Shown piece by piece: positions 1 to 8,683 of a stretch of 32,094 nt of DNA; position 1 is the stretch's first letter; every line of letters starts with the position of its first letter. Made by a program: the position numbers and the translations under genes. Below the pieces are notes generated by a model. It saw nothing but the letters and a program-made list of their open reading frames with translations. It did not search any database and was not told the origin of the DNA. Origin of the DNA: Brachybacterium timonense (lineage in GTDB: Bacteria; Actinomycetota; Actinomycetes; Actinomycetales; Dermabacteraceae); contig NZ_LT984895.1 of the NCBI RefSeq assembly GCF_900258505.1, forward strand, positions 1,914,833 to 1,946,926, read 5' to 3'.

Positions 1-241
1 CGAGGTCGTCGCCATGGATCACCACGGATGTTAGCCCAGCCCAACTCCAGAAGCCATAGCTGAGAGAGGCTGTTCACCGCCCGAGAGGGGAGGTGACCGC
101 CTCACCAGAAAGCCTTGCGACCAGGACTTTCGTTCGATACGGGATTGAGGTCACACGCTGGTAGGGGCTAATCGCGGCATCCGAGGTGCGCCGCGCACAT
201 CGGACTGAGCGCGATGCCACGCACGGGGTGTCATCTCATGC
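1..241. other. Left-edge region without a clear gene
   Basis: A frame open from the window edge (bases 2-34) ends in TAG after residues EVVAMDHHGC. It could be the 3' end of a gene lying to the left, but eleven codons are too few to judge. From 35 to 241 I see no convincing coding frame, RNA gene or repeat. Confidence 0.3.
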
Positions 242-291
242 AAAAACCCTGAGCCACACCATCGTCTCTTGACGATGCCGCAACTCAGGGT
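242..291 (-). terminator. Two-tier hairpin with U-tract, minus-strand terminator
   Basis: Outer arms ACCCTGAG (246-253) and CTCAGGGT (284-291) pair perfectly. Inside them CATCGTC (260-266) and GACGATG (271-277) pair around a TCTT loop. Read on the minus strand the structure is followed directly by a run of five T (complement of 242-246), the form of a rho-independent terminator. It lies downstream of the minus-strand operon that ends at 774, with the small plus-strand HTH gene between. Read on the plus strand there is no T-run. The two-tier symmetry could also be an insertion-sequence end, but no matching partner was found. Confidence 0.6.
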
Positions 292-296
292 GCCGG

Positions 297-731
297 GTGG
301 ACCTAGCAGAAGGCTTGTCGAAACTCACCCCGTCACTGGGTTACATGAGGTCACTGCACCGAACGATCCGCAGTCGCGCAGGGCGGCCTACCCAACGTGA
401 GTCAGCACCGGCAAGTGCACACCGCAGCATCGGTAGCGAGACACTCGACACTCTGGAACGGCGGTATCACGATGGCGAGGCGCTCCGCGCGATCGCGAAC
501 GATGTCGGTCTGAGCCGTCACCGGCTGGCGTCACTGCTTCGGGGGCGAGGCGTCCGTATCCGCGGAGCGTCTCCTTCTTCCGCAGAAGTTCAAGAGATGG
601 CCCGGCTCTACCGGGCCGGCGAATCACTCAAACGCATTGGTGGGGGCTTGGGGTACTCAGCTGGCACGATTCGGAACCACTTGCTCACCGCCGGCGTGAC
701 TCTGCGTAGCCCGCAGGCCCGTGATCGATAA
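297..731 (+). CDS. Small helix-turn-helix protein, two HTH units
   Basis: This 144-aa basic protein contains two consecutive helix-turn-helix-like segments. One is around residues 50-90 (LERRYHDGEALRAIANDVGL, then SRHRLASLLRGRGV). The other is around 94-140 (EMARLYRAGESLKRIGGGLG, then YSAGTIRNHLLTAGV). Both resemble the HTH found at the C-terminus of serine resolvases and in small DNA-binding proteins of mobile elements. There is no catalytic domain, so it is either a stand-alone DNA-binding protein or a remnant of a larger recombinase. The GTG at 297 lies only 5 bp past a terminator hairpin, so the ATG at 345 is an alternative start; neither has a strong ribosome-binding site. It converges with the minus-strand operon ending at 774. 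Its specific role is unknown. Confidence 0.6.
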   Translation: MDLAEGLSKLTPSLGYMRSLHRTIRSRAGRPTQRESAPASAHRSIGSETLDTLERRYHDGEALRAIANDVGLSRHRLASLLRGRGVRIRGASPSSAEVQEMARLYRAGESLKRIGGGLGYSAGTIRNHLLTAGVTLRSPQARDR

Positions 732-773
732 AGGAGGCAACGAGTTGGGTGGTGGGTGCCTCAGGGTGACGCC

Positions 774-2384
774 CTACTTGGAGTCAGTGATCGGTACACG
801 GGCCACGGCGACGCTGAATCCCATGGTGACGAGTTGACGGCCTTGCTGCATCAGGTTCAGCTTGCTGAAGAACGGGAGCCAGTCGCGTCCCTCGCGAGTC
901 GAGTTCGCGATTACTGCGTACGTGACGCGGTACCGTGATCTATCTACCGTCTCGTCGGCTCTCGGCACGAGCCGGAGCCAGGTCTCGCGTGACTCCACCG
1001 CGACCTCGTCTTCAATCAGTTGGCGGACTTGGGTTCGGAACGCGCCGTCGTTGATGAAGGTGGAGGCGGAGACGCTTCCTTGCGCGAAGAGATGGCTCAA
1101 TGTTGCGGAGCGGGACTTCCGCTTGACGTGGATCAGGTCACCCTGGTCGGAGAGGACGTCACAGAACTCTATGCCGCTGCTAGCACCGCCAGGTCGTTTG
1201 ATGCGCGCGTCCAATTTCAGCAGGTGCTGTGGGGAGGACTCCGCCAGGCGAGTGTTGTAGTCGGCTTCGATTTCACCAGAACGCGCCGGCGGAAGGGTCA
1301 CGTGCGTGTCTGGTAGGCCAGCAGCAAACGCGTCCACTTCCTCGACGAGAGTGGAGCTGACAGCGAACCAACGCCCTTCGATGAGGACATGAAGGCGACC
1401 ATCGAGCCGCTGTTCAGTCACGATACACTGATAGAGGTTCCATCGCTTGTCGAAGTTCCCTGAGCGTCCGAACCGGACAGAGACAGACCTAGTCTTTAGG
1501 TGCTTCAGCGTGATTGTGGTGCGGTCTTCGCCAAGTCGGCTCAGGTAATCATCGAGGTCCAAGTCTTCGTAGACATGGCTGCGAGTTCCGGCGATCGTGA
1601 ATCCGTCGATGTCCTCCCAGTCGATCGTCTCTGGCATGGCGAGGTGTGTCGCCCCAGTTGACCCAGTCCGCAGTTGCGCTACAAGAAGATTGTTGAGTGC
1701 TTCGACGGTCGCGTCATCCCGCACGAGTGAGAGCTGGTCGATCCAGCCGAAGTCCGTCTTGTAGTCATCCGCGGCGAACGCAGCCAAGAGGTCGTCGCAG
1801 ATGGCAGGAAGTTCCAATGATGGGGTCGTGACACCCATGACCAGTGAGTCCGCTCCAGCGATTCTCTTGGAGAATGTTTGGTCGCGGGGTTCGCCGGTTA
1901 CCGCGCGCAGAATGTCTCGGGAGATGTCGACACCAAAGGTCGGCAGCTCAGCACTCTTGCTCACTTGAGTGTTGGTTGACACGACAAGATCCTCGAACGT
2001 CTTGGTGTCGAGGCTGCGGATCTGGCGAGGATCGATGCGGTTGAGCGCGACGCGTAGACCGAATTGGTACTCGATCTTGGAGAGGTCGAGCAATGATCGC
2101 CCGTATCCGAAGGTGAGCGCGAAGATGCGGCCGCTCGTCCGGAGGAGCAGCAGGGCCGATGTGGAGGCTGAGCGGATGCCACTGAGTTGGTCCGTCAGTA
2201 GAGGTTGCACGAACCCAACCCATGCCGGCACGGATGGCTGGGGCTTAAGGTAGAAGAAGCGGCCGTCGATACCGGTGGATGGGTCGATCTCGACAGTCAG
2301 ACTTGGCTTGTCCGGGTCGAGGGCGTCGTCGAAGTCGGCGATGCCCTCTCGCAGGAGGTAGAACGTGAGCCGTCTCGATTTCAT
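774..2384 (-). CDS. DUF6119 / TIGR04141-type sporadically distributed protein
   Basis: This 536-aa cytosolic protein starts MKSRRLTFYLLREGIADFDD. That N-terminus, the early FGYGRSLLD segment and the overall length are typical of the TIGR04141/DUF6119 family, which occurs patchily in bacterial accessory regions. The family's biochemical activity is not known to me. I see no Walker, HNH or HD motif and no membrane segment. It is the last gene of a four-gene minus-strand run and sits 75 nt after the DUF2188 gene. An AGGAGC ribosome-binding site precedes the ATG. The neighbouring XRE/ImmA protein suggests the operon is a stress-responsive or defence-type module; that is inference from context. 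Family assignment is by recognition of sequence style only. Confidence 0.72.
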   Translation of the reverse strand: MKSRRLTFYLLREGIADFDDALDPDKPSLTVEIDPSTGIDGRFFYLKPQPSVPAWVGFVQPLLTDQLSGIRSASTSALLLLRTSGRIFALTFGYGRSLLDLSKIEYQFGLRVALNRIDPRQIRSLDTKTFEDLVVSTNTQVSKSAELPTFGVDISRDILRAVTGEPRDQTFSKRIAGADSLVMGVTTPSLELPAICDDLLAAFAADDYKTDFGWIDQLSLVRDDATVEALNNLLVAQLRTGSTGATHLAMPETIDWEDIDGFTIAGTRSHVYEDLDLDDYLSRLGEDRTTITLKHLKTRSVSVRFGRSGNFDKRWNLYQCIVTEQRLDGRLHVLIEGRWFAVSSTLVEEVDAFAAGLPDTHVTLPPARSGEIEADYNTRLAESSPQHLLKLDARIKRPGGASSGIEFCDVLSDQGDLIHVKRKSRSATLSHLFAQGSVSASTFINDGAFRTQVRQLIEDEVAVESRETWLRLVPRADETVDRSRYRVTYAVIANSTREGRDWLPFFSKLNLMQQGRQLVTMGFSVAVARVPITDSK

Positions 2385-2459
2385 GATGCTCCTGTCGGCG
2401 GTGACGGAGTTGCCTGCGGAGCAAGATCACCTATCGGACTCCGCGGACAGGCACGGCAA

Positions 2460-2699
2460 TCATCCCTTTGAAGACCGTGGGTCGCTACCAGGGGCGATAG
2501 TGTCCTGCGCACGGATGGTTCCCTTCCTAGAACGTGCCTGTAGCTCGCCGCCCCCGTCGTTGCCGAGGATGGTGCGCGCCCTACCGATACCGGCGGCCTG
2601 CGTTGGCGTGACCGCACTGGCCCGCGAAGCGCCTGGCTTCCGGACCTCCCAGTCGCCGTCGTCGCGTTGTTGGACCACGCGTTTGTTGGGCTTTCCCAT
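2460..2699 (-). CDS. DUF2188 family small protein
   Basis: This 79-aa protein begins MGKPNKRVVQQRDDGDWEVR and ends with a Gly-Gly-Glu-Leu / KGTIRAQDTI segment. It follows the DUF2188 pattern: a short N-terminal strand, 'DGDWEVRKPGASRAS', a helix containing 'AAGIGRARTILGNDGGGELQ', then 'G-x-I-R-x-x-D-T'. DUF2188 proteins are small basic proteins of unknown function, common in actinobacteria and proteobacteria. The gene starts 18 nt after the XRE/ImmA gene ends and precedes the DUF6119 gene, so all are probably cotranscribed. Overlapping longer frames in other phases lack family resemblance and are treated as chance. Confidence 0.7.
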   Translation of the reverse strand: MGKPNKRVVQQRDDGDWEVRKPGASRASAVTPTQAAGIGRARTILGNDGGGELQARSRKGTIRAQDTIAPGSDPRSSKG

Positions 2700-2717
2700 G
2701 ATGCTCTTTCCCTTCTT

Positions 2718-3899
2718 CTACATGAACTCGTGCGGGAGTGCCGAGTTCGGGTCATTCGGCCGATTCGGCACGAGAGTCAATTTCGGCTGCGGATCGTCAA
2801 TGCCTGCCAGGCGTCGTACGTGACGGGGGGTCATCTGGAGGTCGGCTGCGATCTTGGCGAGGCTGATCCCAGAGCCATCAAGAAGGTCGATCGCTGACTT
2901 CAGCAACTCCGGACGCTCTCCGGGGAAATCACCAATAGGCATGGGCCGTCGCGGAAGGCTGTTCAGCGTGATGTAGCCTCGGCGAACCGTGGACTCGGAG
3001 AGGAGATCAAGTTCACGGGATCGATAGAGCAGCGATGCCACCGAGACACCCCACCGCTGACTGATTTGTTCGTAGCGGTTGAAGTTGACCCGCCTCGGTA
3101 GCTCGTTGGCGATCACGTCGCGCGGGGTTAGGAACTCGGCGGCGAACATGTCTGCTTGACGTTCCAACTGGCTGTCGGTCCCATGTCGGCCGTGATGTAG
3201 CACGATGTGCCCCAGTTCGTGCGCTGCTGAAAAGCGGTGCCGCATCACGTCGTTCGCCTTGTCAGGTGTGAGCACGATCATCGGGCGAGGGAGTGCCGTG
3301 GTCGAGAACGCGTCAATGCGGCTCTTCTCGTCCAAGCTGTCGTCCTGCTTCATGGAGAAGAAGACCGTCAGGATTCCGTGCTGTTCGATCTGGTACACAA
3401 GATGCCGGATGGGTTCGCTCCCCAAGGACCAGTGTCGCCGAACGGCTTGTGCCGCAGTCACGGGGTCCGGAACATCGGCGGAGTCAACGCTGGCCCACTC
3501 CGGAAGGTCGACTTCCGGAAACTCGACGCTCTCTTCGAGGTAGCACGCCAGTTCCCAGGCTTGCTCGACGTAAGCAGTGGCCTGCTGTTGTTGAGCGACG
3601 CTGGTGGAGCGGAGACGCCGGAAGGAAGCCTCGGCGATGTCGACCTGGGCGCGAGGTCGTCCAAGGGTGAAGAATCCCGGCGGAACGCGAAGGGCGTCGG
3701 CCAGCGCGGCTACAGTTTCGGCGCGAGGGCGGACCTCCCCGCGTTCGTATTGTCCGATAGCGGCGGCGGAGACGCCGACTTTGCGGTGGAGCTCTGCCTT
3801 GGACATCTTGTTGATGCGTCGAGCTTGGGTGAGTCGGGCTGGGTCGAAAAGTCGTGCAACATCAGCCGCGTCTGCGGACTGACTACGGGGGTCGCCCAT
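2718..3899 (-). CDS. XRE-family HTH / ImmA-IrrE metallopeptidase fusion
   Basis: This 393-aa protein joins an N-terminal Cro/C1-type HTH (about residues 24-75, 'LTQARRINKMSKAELHRKVG', then 'GQYERGEVRP') to an ImmA/IrrE (COG2856-type) zinc peptidase domain. The peptidase domain carries the motif HELGH within 'RFSAAHELGHIVLHHG', with a downstream 'ERQADMFAAEFLTP' supplying the expected Glu and second helix. A further HTH-like segment near the C-terminus reads 'GISLAKIAADLQMTPRHVRR'. In known systems such proteins cleave or derepress a regulator on a DNA-damage or stress cue (ImmA with ImmR; IrrE with DdrO). Here regulator and peptidase are on one chain. The start is 2 nt from the stop of the upstream unknown gene, which implies translational coupling. 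It is probably the control gene of the four-gene operon and may bind the palindrome at 4678-4688. Confidence 0.88.
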   Translation of the reverse strand: MGDPRSQSADAADVARLFDPARLTQARRINKMSKAELHRKVGVSAAAIGQYERGEVRPRAETVAALADALRVPPGFFTLGRPRAQVDIAEASFRRLRSTSVAQQQQATAYVEQAWELACYLEESVEFPEVDLPEWASVDSADVPDPVTAAQAVRRHWSLGSEPIRHLVYQIEQHGILTVFFSMKQDDSLDEKSRIDAFSTTALPRPMIVLTPDKANDVMRHRFSAAHELGHIVLHHGRHGTDSQLERQADMFAAEFLTPRDVIANELPRRVNFNRYEQISQRWGVSVASLLYRSRELDLLSESTVRRGYITLNSLPRRPMPIGDFPGERPELLKSAIDLLDGSGISLAKIAADLQMTPRHVRRLAGIDDPQPKLTLVPNRPNDPNSALPHEFM

Positions 3900-3901
3900 C
3901 G

Positions 3902-4645
3902 TTAACTGCCTTCCTTCTCGACCGGGCGAGGGCGAAGCTTCACGGTAGTGCGGGGGCGATCACCTTCCGCGAAGCTGCCAACAGGCGCGAGCACGGCTGC
4001 GGGCGCCTCACCCGCAACAGGCACCTGATAAGTGAGGCGTTCGGGGTCAGTGAACCCCAGGTAGCGGCCGTTCAGCTGTGCCGGAGCGAAGTAGATCGTG
4101 CCGACGCCCTGGGGCGAGCTGCTGTAGTAAGGCACGAACAGTGTTGCGCGCGTGTCACCTTCGCTGAGGGCGGCGAGCGCATCGCCGAGTCGGGCGGGCT
4201 GCTCGACGCCGAGAGCCTCGTCAAGCTCGAACAGTCCGGCATCGACGTACTTGGTGTTGCTGGCCTGCGCCAAGAGTTCGCGACGCGACTCCGAGAGATA
4301 GTTGAGTCTGATGCGGCGATGGTTTCGAGGCATCTGCTTACCCACCCGAAGTGGGAAGATCAGTGCATCGCCGAGGAAAGTCAGCGTGCGGCGACTCCTG
4401 GGTACCTGCACCTCGCGATAGGAGGGGAAGTTCGCGAGAAGAGTACGGAGTTCCTTCTGCACACCACGGGACATGCCGGCGCCGTAGACGTCTTGGTCGC
4501 CATCAGGGTCGTCGTACTCCGTGTGGGCTCGGGCGGAACGCTCCTGGCTCCTCTGGATCGCATGCGGAACTTCCCGGCGGATTGCAGATAGTTCCTCTCG
4601 TGTGAACTCGCCGCGCCAGTCCTGGCGTTCGTGCTGCCCGATCAT
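3902..4645 (-). CDS. Unknown protein, first gene of the XRE/ImmA-DUF6119 operon
   Basis: This 247-aa protein belongs to no family I recognise. The N-terminal third is charged and rich in Glu/Arg. The middle contains 'RRTLTFLGDALIFPLRVGKQ' and a mixed segment 'YYSSSPQGVGTIYFAPAQLN'. The C-terminus is Pro/Ala-rich and ends basic. There is no signal peptide or membrane helix. The ATG at 4645 has a good ribosome-binding site (GAGAGGAG), and a promoter lies about 40-65 bp upstream. Its stop lies 2 nt before the XRE/ImmA start. Proteins encoded directly ahead of XRE-ImmA genes are often the partner (toxin or substrate) of the peptidase-regulator, so that is a reasonable but unproven guess. Confidence 0.7.
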   Translation of the reverse strand: MIGQHERQDWRGEFTREELSAIRREVPHAIQRSQERSARAHTEYDDPDGDQDVYGAGMSRGVQKELRTLLANFPSYREVQVPRSRRTLTFLGDALIFPLRVGKQMPRNHRRIRLNYLSESRRELLAQASNTKYVDAGLFELDEALGVEQPARLGDALAALSEGDTRATLFVPYYSSSPQGVGTIYFAPAQLNGRYLGFTDPERLTYQVPVAGEAPAAVLAPVGSFAEGDRPRTTVKLRPRPVEKEGS

Positions 4646-4677
4646 GGGACTCCTCTCGGTGGTGGCTCCAGACTACC

Positions 4678-4709
4678 CTAAACTTTAGCTGCACACACAA
4701 ATCGGTCAA
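4678..4709 (-). promoter_or_regulatory. Promoter with overlapping palindrome for the minus-strand operon
   Basis: On the minus strand, TTGACC (4709-4704) and TAAAGT (4687-4682) are separated by 16 bp, a good sigma-70-like pair. The -10 box overlaps the 11-bp palindrome CTAAAGTTTAG (4688-4678), a plausible operator for the XRE-type protein two genes in. The remaining spacer up to 4896 shows no further feature. Confidence 0.55.
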
Positions 4710-4896
4710 TCTCGCATGTGTCGTAGCCATGTGAACGCTCGTAAAAGCAGGAGCTTCGGACCTCCCGGGGTCAATTCGCTCCGCGTTCTTGTCGCCTCGG
4801 GTACCGCCAGTGAGCCCGACTCCGCGTTCTCGGGGTACGGCTCGACTCCGCGGACAGAACAGGTCACGTGACATGCCGCCCGGCCGGAGAAGCCGA

Positions 4897-7800
4897 TCAC
4901 ATGGTCGGACCTACGGGCTTCCTCTTGACAGCCACGGATCTTGGAGCGGTGCTGGAGCTGCGCGGAGGCACGAGCGCCTGTGCTCGTTCCGCAGCAACCC
5001 GCGCACGGGCGCGGTCGATCTTCTGCGCCGTGCCTTCGGGCTGGGCGCCGAGCGGTGTCGGATCGGTGATCTGGTACCGGTCACGGTAAGCAGCGACAAC
5101 CAAGGCGCGGCGTCGCCACTGCCGCCGCTCCCGCCCAATCGCGGGTATCGGGCCGAGTGCGGTAACCCATGGCTCGTGGGTGTGGAGGGCGGTGTCGAGG
5201 ACGGCTTCTGCTCGGGTTTCGATGAGGTAGCGGCGCTCGGTCAGGGCTTGCTGCATGTCGGGGATCATGGGGCCGGTGGCTTCGGGAATCAGTCCGGCGA
5301 TGAGGCGCGGTGCCTGTCGTGTGCGGCCGGAGCCGGCGGGTCGGGTGGTGGCGTTGGCGAGGCGGTGGTGGATGACGGAGGCGATGTCGTCGGCGTCGGC
5401 AAACCCGCGCGCCTTGATGAGGCGTGGCAGGAGGTTGTCGACGTTGTGGTGGTTGGCTTCGGCCCGGCGCAGTTCCGCGGTCAGGGCGCCGAAGGCGTCG
5501 GAGTCGATGACGGCTTGGGCTTGATCGTCGGTGAGCCCTGCGCCGCGGACCAGGGTGGTCCAGCGGTCGTGTTGGGCTGCGGCGGCGATGGTTTCGTATT
5601 CGGCGGCGAGTTGGGCGATCGAGCCCCACCGCTCCTGCTCGGCGGTGATGGTCTCGTGCGCCGACAGCTCAGCACCGCTGTGTTGGAGCACGCCGTAGAG
5701 GACCGTGCGGGCGGTGGCGTCGGGGTTGTCGCCCGGGTGCGCGGTGGCGTGGTCGTCGGGTCGGTCGAGGATGACGTAGGCCTGGTTCGATTCGCGTCCG
5801 CGGGTCATGGCGACGTACAGGTTCTCCCTGGTGGTGGTGGGTTCGACGAGGACGTGGGCGGTGTCGGTGGTGATGCCTTGGGCGCGGTGTGCGGTGACGG
5901 CGTAGCCGAGGTCGACGTGCTCGGCCACGTAGTCGGCGGGTAGGACGATGCGGTTGCCGAACCGGGCCCCGGGTGGGCGGATCGTAATCGACCCGTCGTC
6001 GCGGACGGCGGTGATGGTCCAGGTTTGGCCGTTGCGGACCCAGCCGTGCCGGTTCCGCAGCCGCCGGTCGTTGCGGCGGGTGATGATCGTGTCACCGACG
6101 CCCGCTGCCGATCCGTTGGACAGGGTGATTTCGGGGCCGGGCTTCAGCGTGCCGTCGAGGATGAGGTCGGCGCGGGCGCGGACGTTGAGGGCGGTTACGT
6201 TCTCGCGGGTTTCGGCGATCAGCACCGACGCCAATCCCGCCTGGCGGTCGTGGCGCCAGGCGGTGTAGGCGGCATCGGTCATGGCGTCGGCGTCACCATC
6301 ATGGATTCGATGGTGGTCGAGGTAGGTGTCGATGACCGGGCTGCGGCCGTGCCGCAGCTCCAGGGACGCGGTCTTCTCCCAGGCGTGGGTGAAGCGGTGG
6401 ACATCGACCAGTTCGGGGGCATCGTGGCGGTCGTGGATCAACAGGCTGAACGCACCGCCGGCATCGACGGACTGGAGCTGTGCGTAGTCACCGACCAGCA
6501 GCACCTTCGCCCCGGCCTCCTCCGCTGCCTGCGTGATCCGATCCAAGGAGAGGGTGCCGGCGAGGGAGGCTTCGTCAATGATCACGAGCTGCCCGGCCTG
6601 GAACGTGGAACCGGTGTGTTGGTGGGTGGTCCACCACTTCGCCGTGTTCTCCGTGGCGATCCCCAGATCGTCGGCCAGCACCTGCGCCGCCACCGCCGAC
6701 GGCGCCAGCCCCACCACCGACCCAGCACCATGCGAGGCTTCCCACGCCCGACGCAGCGCATTCATCGCGGTCGTCTTGCCAGCCCCCGCCGGACCCACCA
6801 ACACATCCACCACCCGGCCCGACACCGCGACCGAGGCCAAGGCTGCGGCCTGGTCCAGGCCGAGCATCCGACCCTCGTGGTCGGGCTTGCTCGTGATCGT
6901 TTCGACGGTGGTCAGGTCGATGCTCGGGCCGGTGGTGGCGCGGGCCTGTTGCAGGAGGCGGTCTTCTGCGGCGAGGAGGGTGTCGGAGGAGAACACAGTC
7001 GAGTGCTTCGGACGAAACACCGAGGTGCCGTCCGGGCGGCGGAACTCCACCGGACTGACCGCTAGCTCGGGTGGAGTCAGCCGCAGGGACGCCTGTTCGG
7101 CGGCGTCGGCGACCATGGCGGTGATGGCTTCGCGGTCCTCGACGGTGGCGAATCGCCACCCCATCGTCTGGCGGGCGGCTTCGGCCATCAGGTTCCAACG
7201 CCGCCACGTCGAACGCTTCTCACCCACCACCTCCACCACCGACCGCCCCACCTGTCCGATCAGATCCAGCGGCACATCATCAGCCCGCAACAGCAACTGC
7301 CGCTCCCCGCCGGTGACGGTGCGCGCCCACACGGTGGCATCCATGCCGAGCTGCTGACTGGCGCGGGTGCGCCACTCGGCTGCCAGCTCCGCCAACGAGC
7401 GGACCTGCTTCTCCGGACGCGTCGCGAGCGTGGCCTGCGCACGCAACCGGATCACGGTGGCATCCGATGGCTGCCGTCCGTGGGTGGCCACGTAGTCGGC
7501 CACCAGCCGGTCCTTCTCCACCTCGATCTGCCGCGCCCGGGTGGAGAACTCCGCCACCAGTTCCTCGGGGACGTCGGTGATCGCCCAGGACGGGTTCCGA
7601 TCTCGGCCCATCTCCCGCGGCTCCCAGCTCACGCCGAAGGTGCGGGTCATGTGATCGGCGAACACGGCCTCGTGCAACTCGGACAACGCCACGACCGCGG
7701 CATGCATCGGACGCCCATCCAGACTCCGCCACTTCCCATCCAACACGGTTTGGGCCTTGTTGCTGATCACCACATGCGTATGCAAGTGCGGGTCCCCGGC

Positions 7801-8463
7801 GCGGGAATCGAAGTGATCAAACGCCGTCGCGATCAAACCCGTGACGTCGACCTGTGCAACCGCACCATCCCCAGCAGTTGCGCCCGTGCGGGTGGCTGCA
7901 ACCTCGCGCTCCATGAACGCAACCACCGCCGCAACCGCCTCATGATGGGCTTGCGCAATCAACGCCTGCGTCCCCGCGTCCGCAACCGCCCACAACACCG
8001 ACGCCGACTTCGGCACACTGAACGTGAAATCAAACCCCGCCACCGCACGCCGCGACCCCCGCGCAGCCTCCTCCGCCTCAATCTGCGCAACGACCCGCCC
8101 CCGCTCCACCGGGCCCAGCGACGGGTCCAGTTGCGCGACGCGGTCCGCGACCCGCTCCGCCATCGAGCTGTACACCGGATACGCCCGCCCCAACGGCACA
8201 CCAGTGATCGGGTCCCGCCCCATCCCCACCAGCAGCTGAAGCTGAGCCTCCGACACCTGCGCTCCAAGGGCAAGTTCACCATGCCCCAAAGCGGCCACGC
8301 CGGAACCGAGCCAGCGTCCGGGTGGTGTGCCGGCCTCGGCGTAGTAGCGCGTCAGCGGAGTGGACAGCGACCGGTCACCATCACCAGCCGCTACGGTGCG
8401 CAGCAGGTACTTGTAGCCGTCACCAGCCGACATCACCCGCATCGACACCGTCACCCAAACCAC
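4897..8463 (-). CDS. MobF-family conjugative relaxase-helicase (TraA/TrwC-like)
   Basis: This protein of about 1188 aa has a MobF layout. The N-terminal TrwC relaxase domain (about 1-370) contains 'FDFTFSVPKSASVLWAVADA' and the three-His metal motif in 'DPHLHTHVVISNK'. It is followed by a RecD-like superfamily 1 helicase with Walker A 'GPAGAGKTT', Walker B 'LVIIDEASLAG' and the UvrD_C_2-type motif 'YAVTAHRAQGITTD'. The 'ENLYVAMTRGRESN' motif comes next. Relaxases of this type nick oriT, stay covalently attached to the strand and unwind it for transfer. The first GTG is at 8463, but the GTG at 8454 (giving MTVSMRVMSAGDGYKYL) has a better-spaced GAGGGG ribosome-binding site and fits the family start. 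The gene is full length and shows that the window belongs to a conjugative or mobilisable element. Confidence 0.95.
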   Translation of the reverse strand: MVWVTVSMRVMSAGDGYKYLLRTVAAGDGDRSLSTPLTRYYAEAGTPPGRWLGSGVAALGHGELALGAQVSEAQLQLLVGMGRDPITGVPLGRAYPVYSSMAERVADRVAQLDPSLGPVERGRVVAQIEAEEAARGSRRAVAGFDFTFSVPKSASVLWAVADAGTQALIAQAHHEAVAAVVAFMEREVAATRTGATAGDGAVAQVDVTGLIATAFDHFDSRAGDPHLHTHVVISNKAQTVLDGKWRSLDGRPMHAAVVALSELHEAVFADHMTRTFGVSWEPREMGRDRNPSWAITDVPEELVAEFSTRARQIEVEKDRLVADYVATHGRQPSDATVIRLRAQATLATRPEKQVRSLAELAAEWRTRASQQLGMDATVWARTVTGGERQLLLRADDVPLDLIGQVGRSVVEVVGEKRSTWRRWNLMAEAARQTMGWRFATVEDREAITAMVADAAEQASLRLTPPELAVSPVEFRRPDGTSVFRPKHSTVFSSDTLLAAEDRLLQQARATTGPSIDLTTVETITSKPDHEGRMLGLDQAAALASVAVSGRVVDVLVGPAGAGKTTAMNALRRAWEASHGAGSVVGLAPSAVAAQVLADDLGIATENTAKWWTTHQHTGSTFQAGQLVIIDEASLAGTLSLDRITQAAEEAGAKVLLVGDYAQLQSVDAGGAFSLLIHDRHDAPELVDVHRFTHAWEKTASLELRHGRSPVIDTYLDHHRIHDGDADAMTDAAYTAWRHDRQAGLASVLIAETRENVTALNVRARADLILDGTLKPGPEITLSNGSAAGVGDTIITRRNDRRLRNRHGWVRNGQTWTITAVRDDGSITIRPPGARFGNRIVLPADYVAEHVDLGYAVTAHRAQGITTDTAHVLVEPTTTRENLYVAMTRGRESNQAYVILDRPDDHATAHPGDNPDATARTVLYGVLQHSGAELSAHETITAEQERWGSIAQLAAEYETIAAAAQHDRWTTLVRGAGLTDDQAQAVIDSDAFGALTAELRRAEANHHNVDNLLPRLIKARGFADADDIASVIHHRLANATTRPAGSGRTRQAPRLIAGLIPEATGPMIPDMQQALTERRYLIETRAEAVLDTALHTHEPWVTALGPIPAIGRERRQWRRRALVVAAYRDRYQITDPTPLGAQPEGTAQKIDRARARVAAERAQALVPPRSSSTAPRSVAVKRKPVGPTM

Positions 8464-8465
8464 CC

Positions 8466-8557
8466 CTCACCTGCTCGTCACACAGGTGAGCCGGCGCCCT
8501 CCCAACCTCGATCTGCAAGACGCGTGGCGTCTCTGTCGAGGTCTCTCACGGAGTGAG
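8466..8557. promoter_or_regulatory. Cluster of inverted repeats upstream of the relaxase (oriT/operator candidate)
   Basis: Three perfect inverted repeats lie just upstream of the relaxase start. They are CTCACCTG/CAGGTGAG (8466-8473 with 8483-8490, 9-nt loop), GACGC/GCGTC (8519-8523 with 8527-8531) and CTCAC/GTGAG (8545-8549 with 8553-8557). The first overlaps the relaxase ribosome-binding region, so it may also repress translation or transcription. In MobF elements oriT is commonly next to the relaxase gene. The nic site cannot be read from sequence alone. Confidence 0.4.
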
Positions 8558-8683
8558 TCTCGATGTTGCCGAGGCTCTGCGACCGTGGGTAGCTCGGGAT
8601 TCGTTCTTGCCAGCATCGATATGGATTTCCGCGTCTTTGAGCAGAGAGGGGATATTGAGACGCTTACCGGCAGTGGGGTCGCC

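Noticed and set aside
3237..3905. 222-aa plus-strand frame opposite the XRE/ImmA gene
   Set aside because: Shadow of a gene with clear HTH and HELGH motifs; no recognisable domain of its own.
4789..8556. Several long plus-strand frames (for example 4789-5943, 6025-7065, 7480-8556)
   Set aside because: They lie antisense to the MobF relaxase, have Arg/Gly/Val-biased composition without domains, and arise from the GC-rich third-position bias of the real gene.
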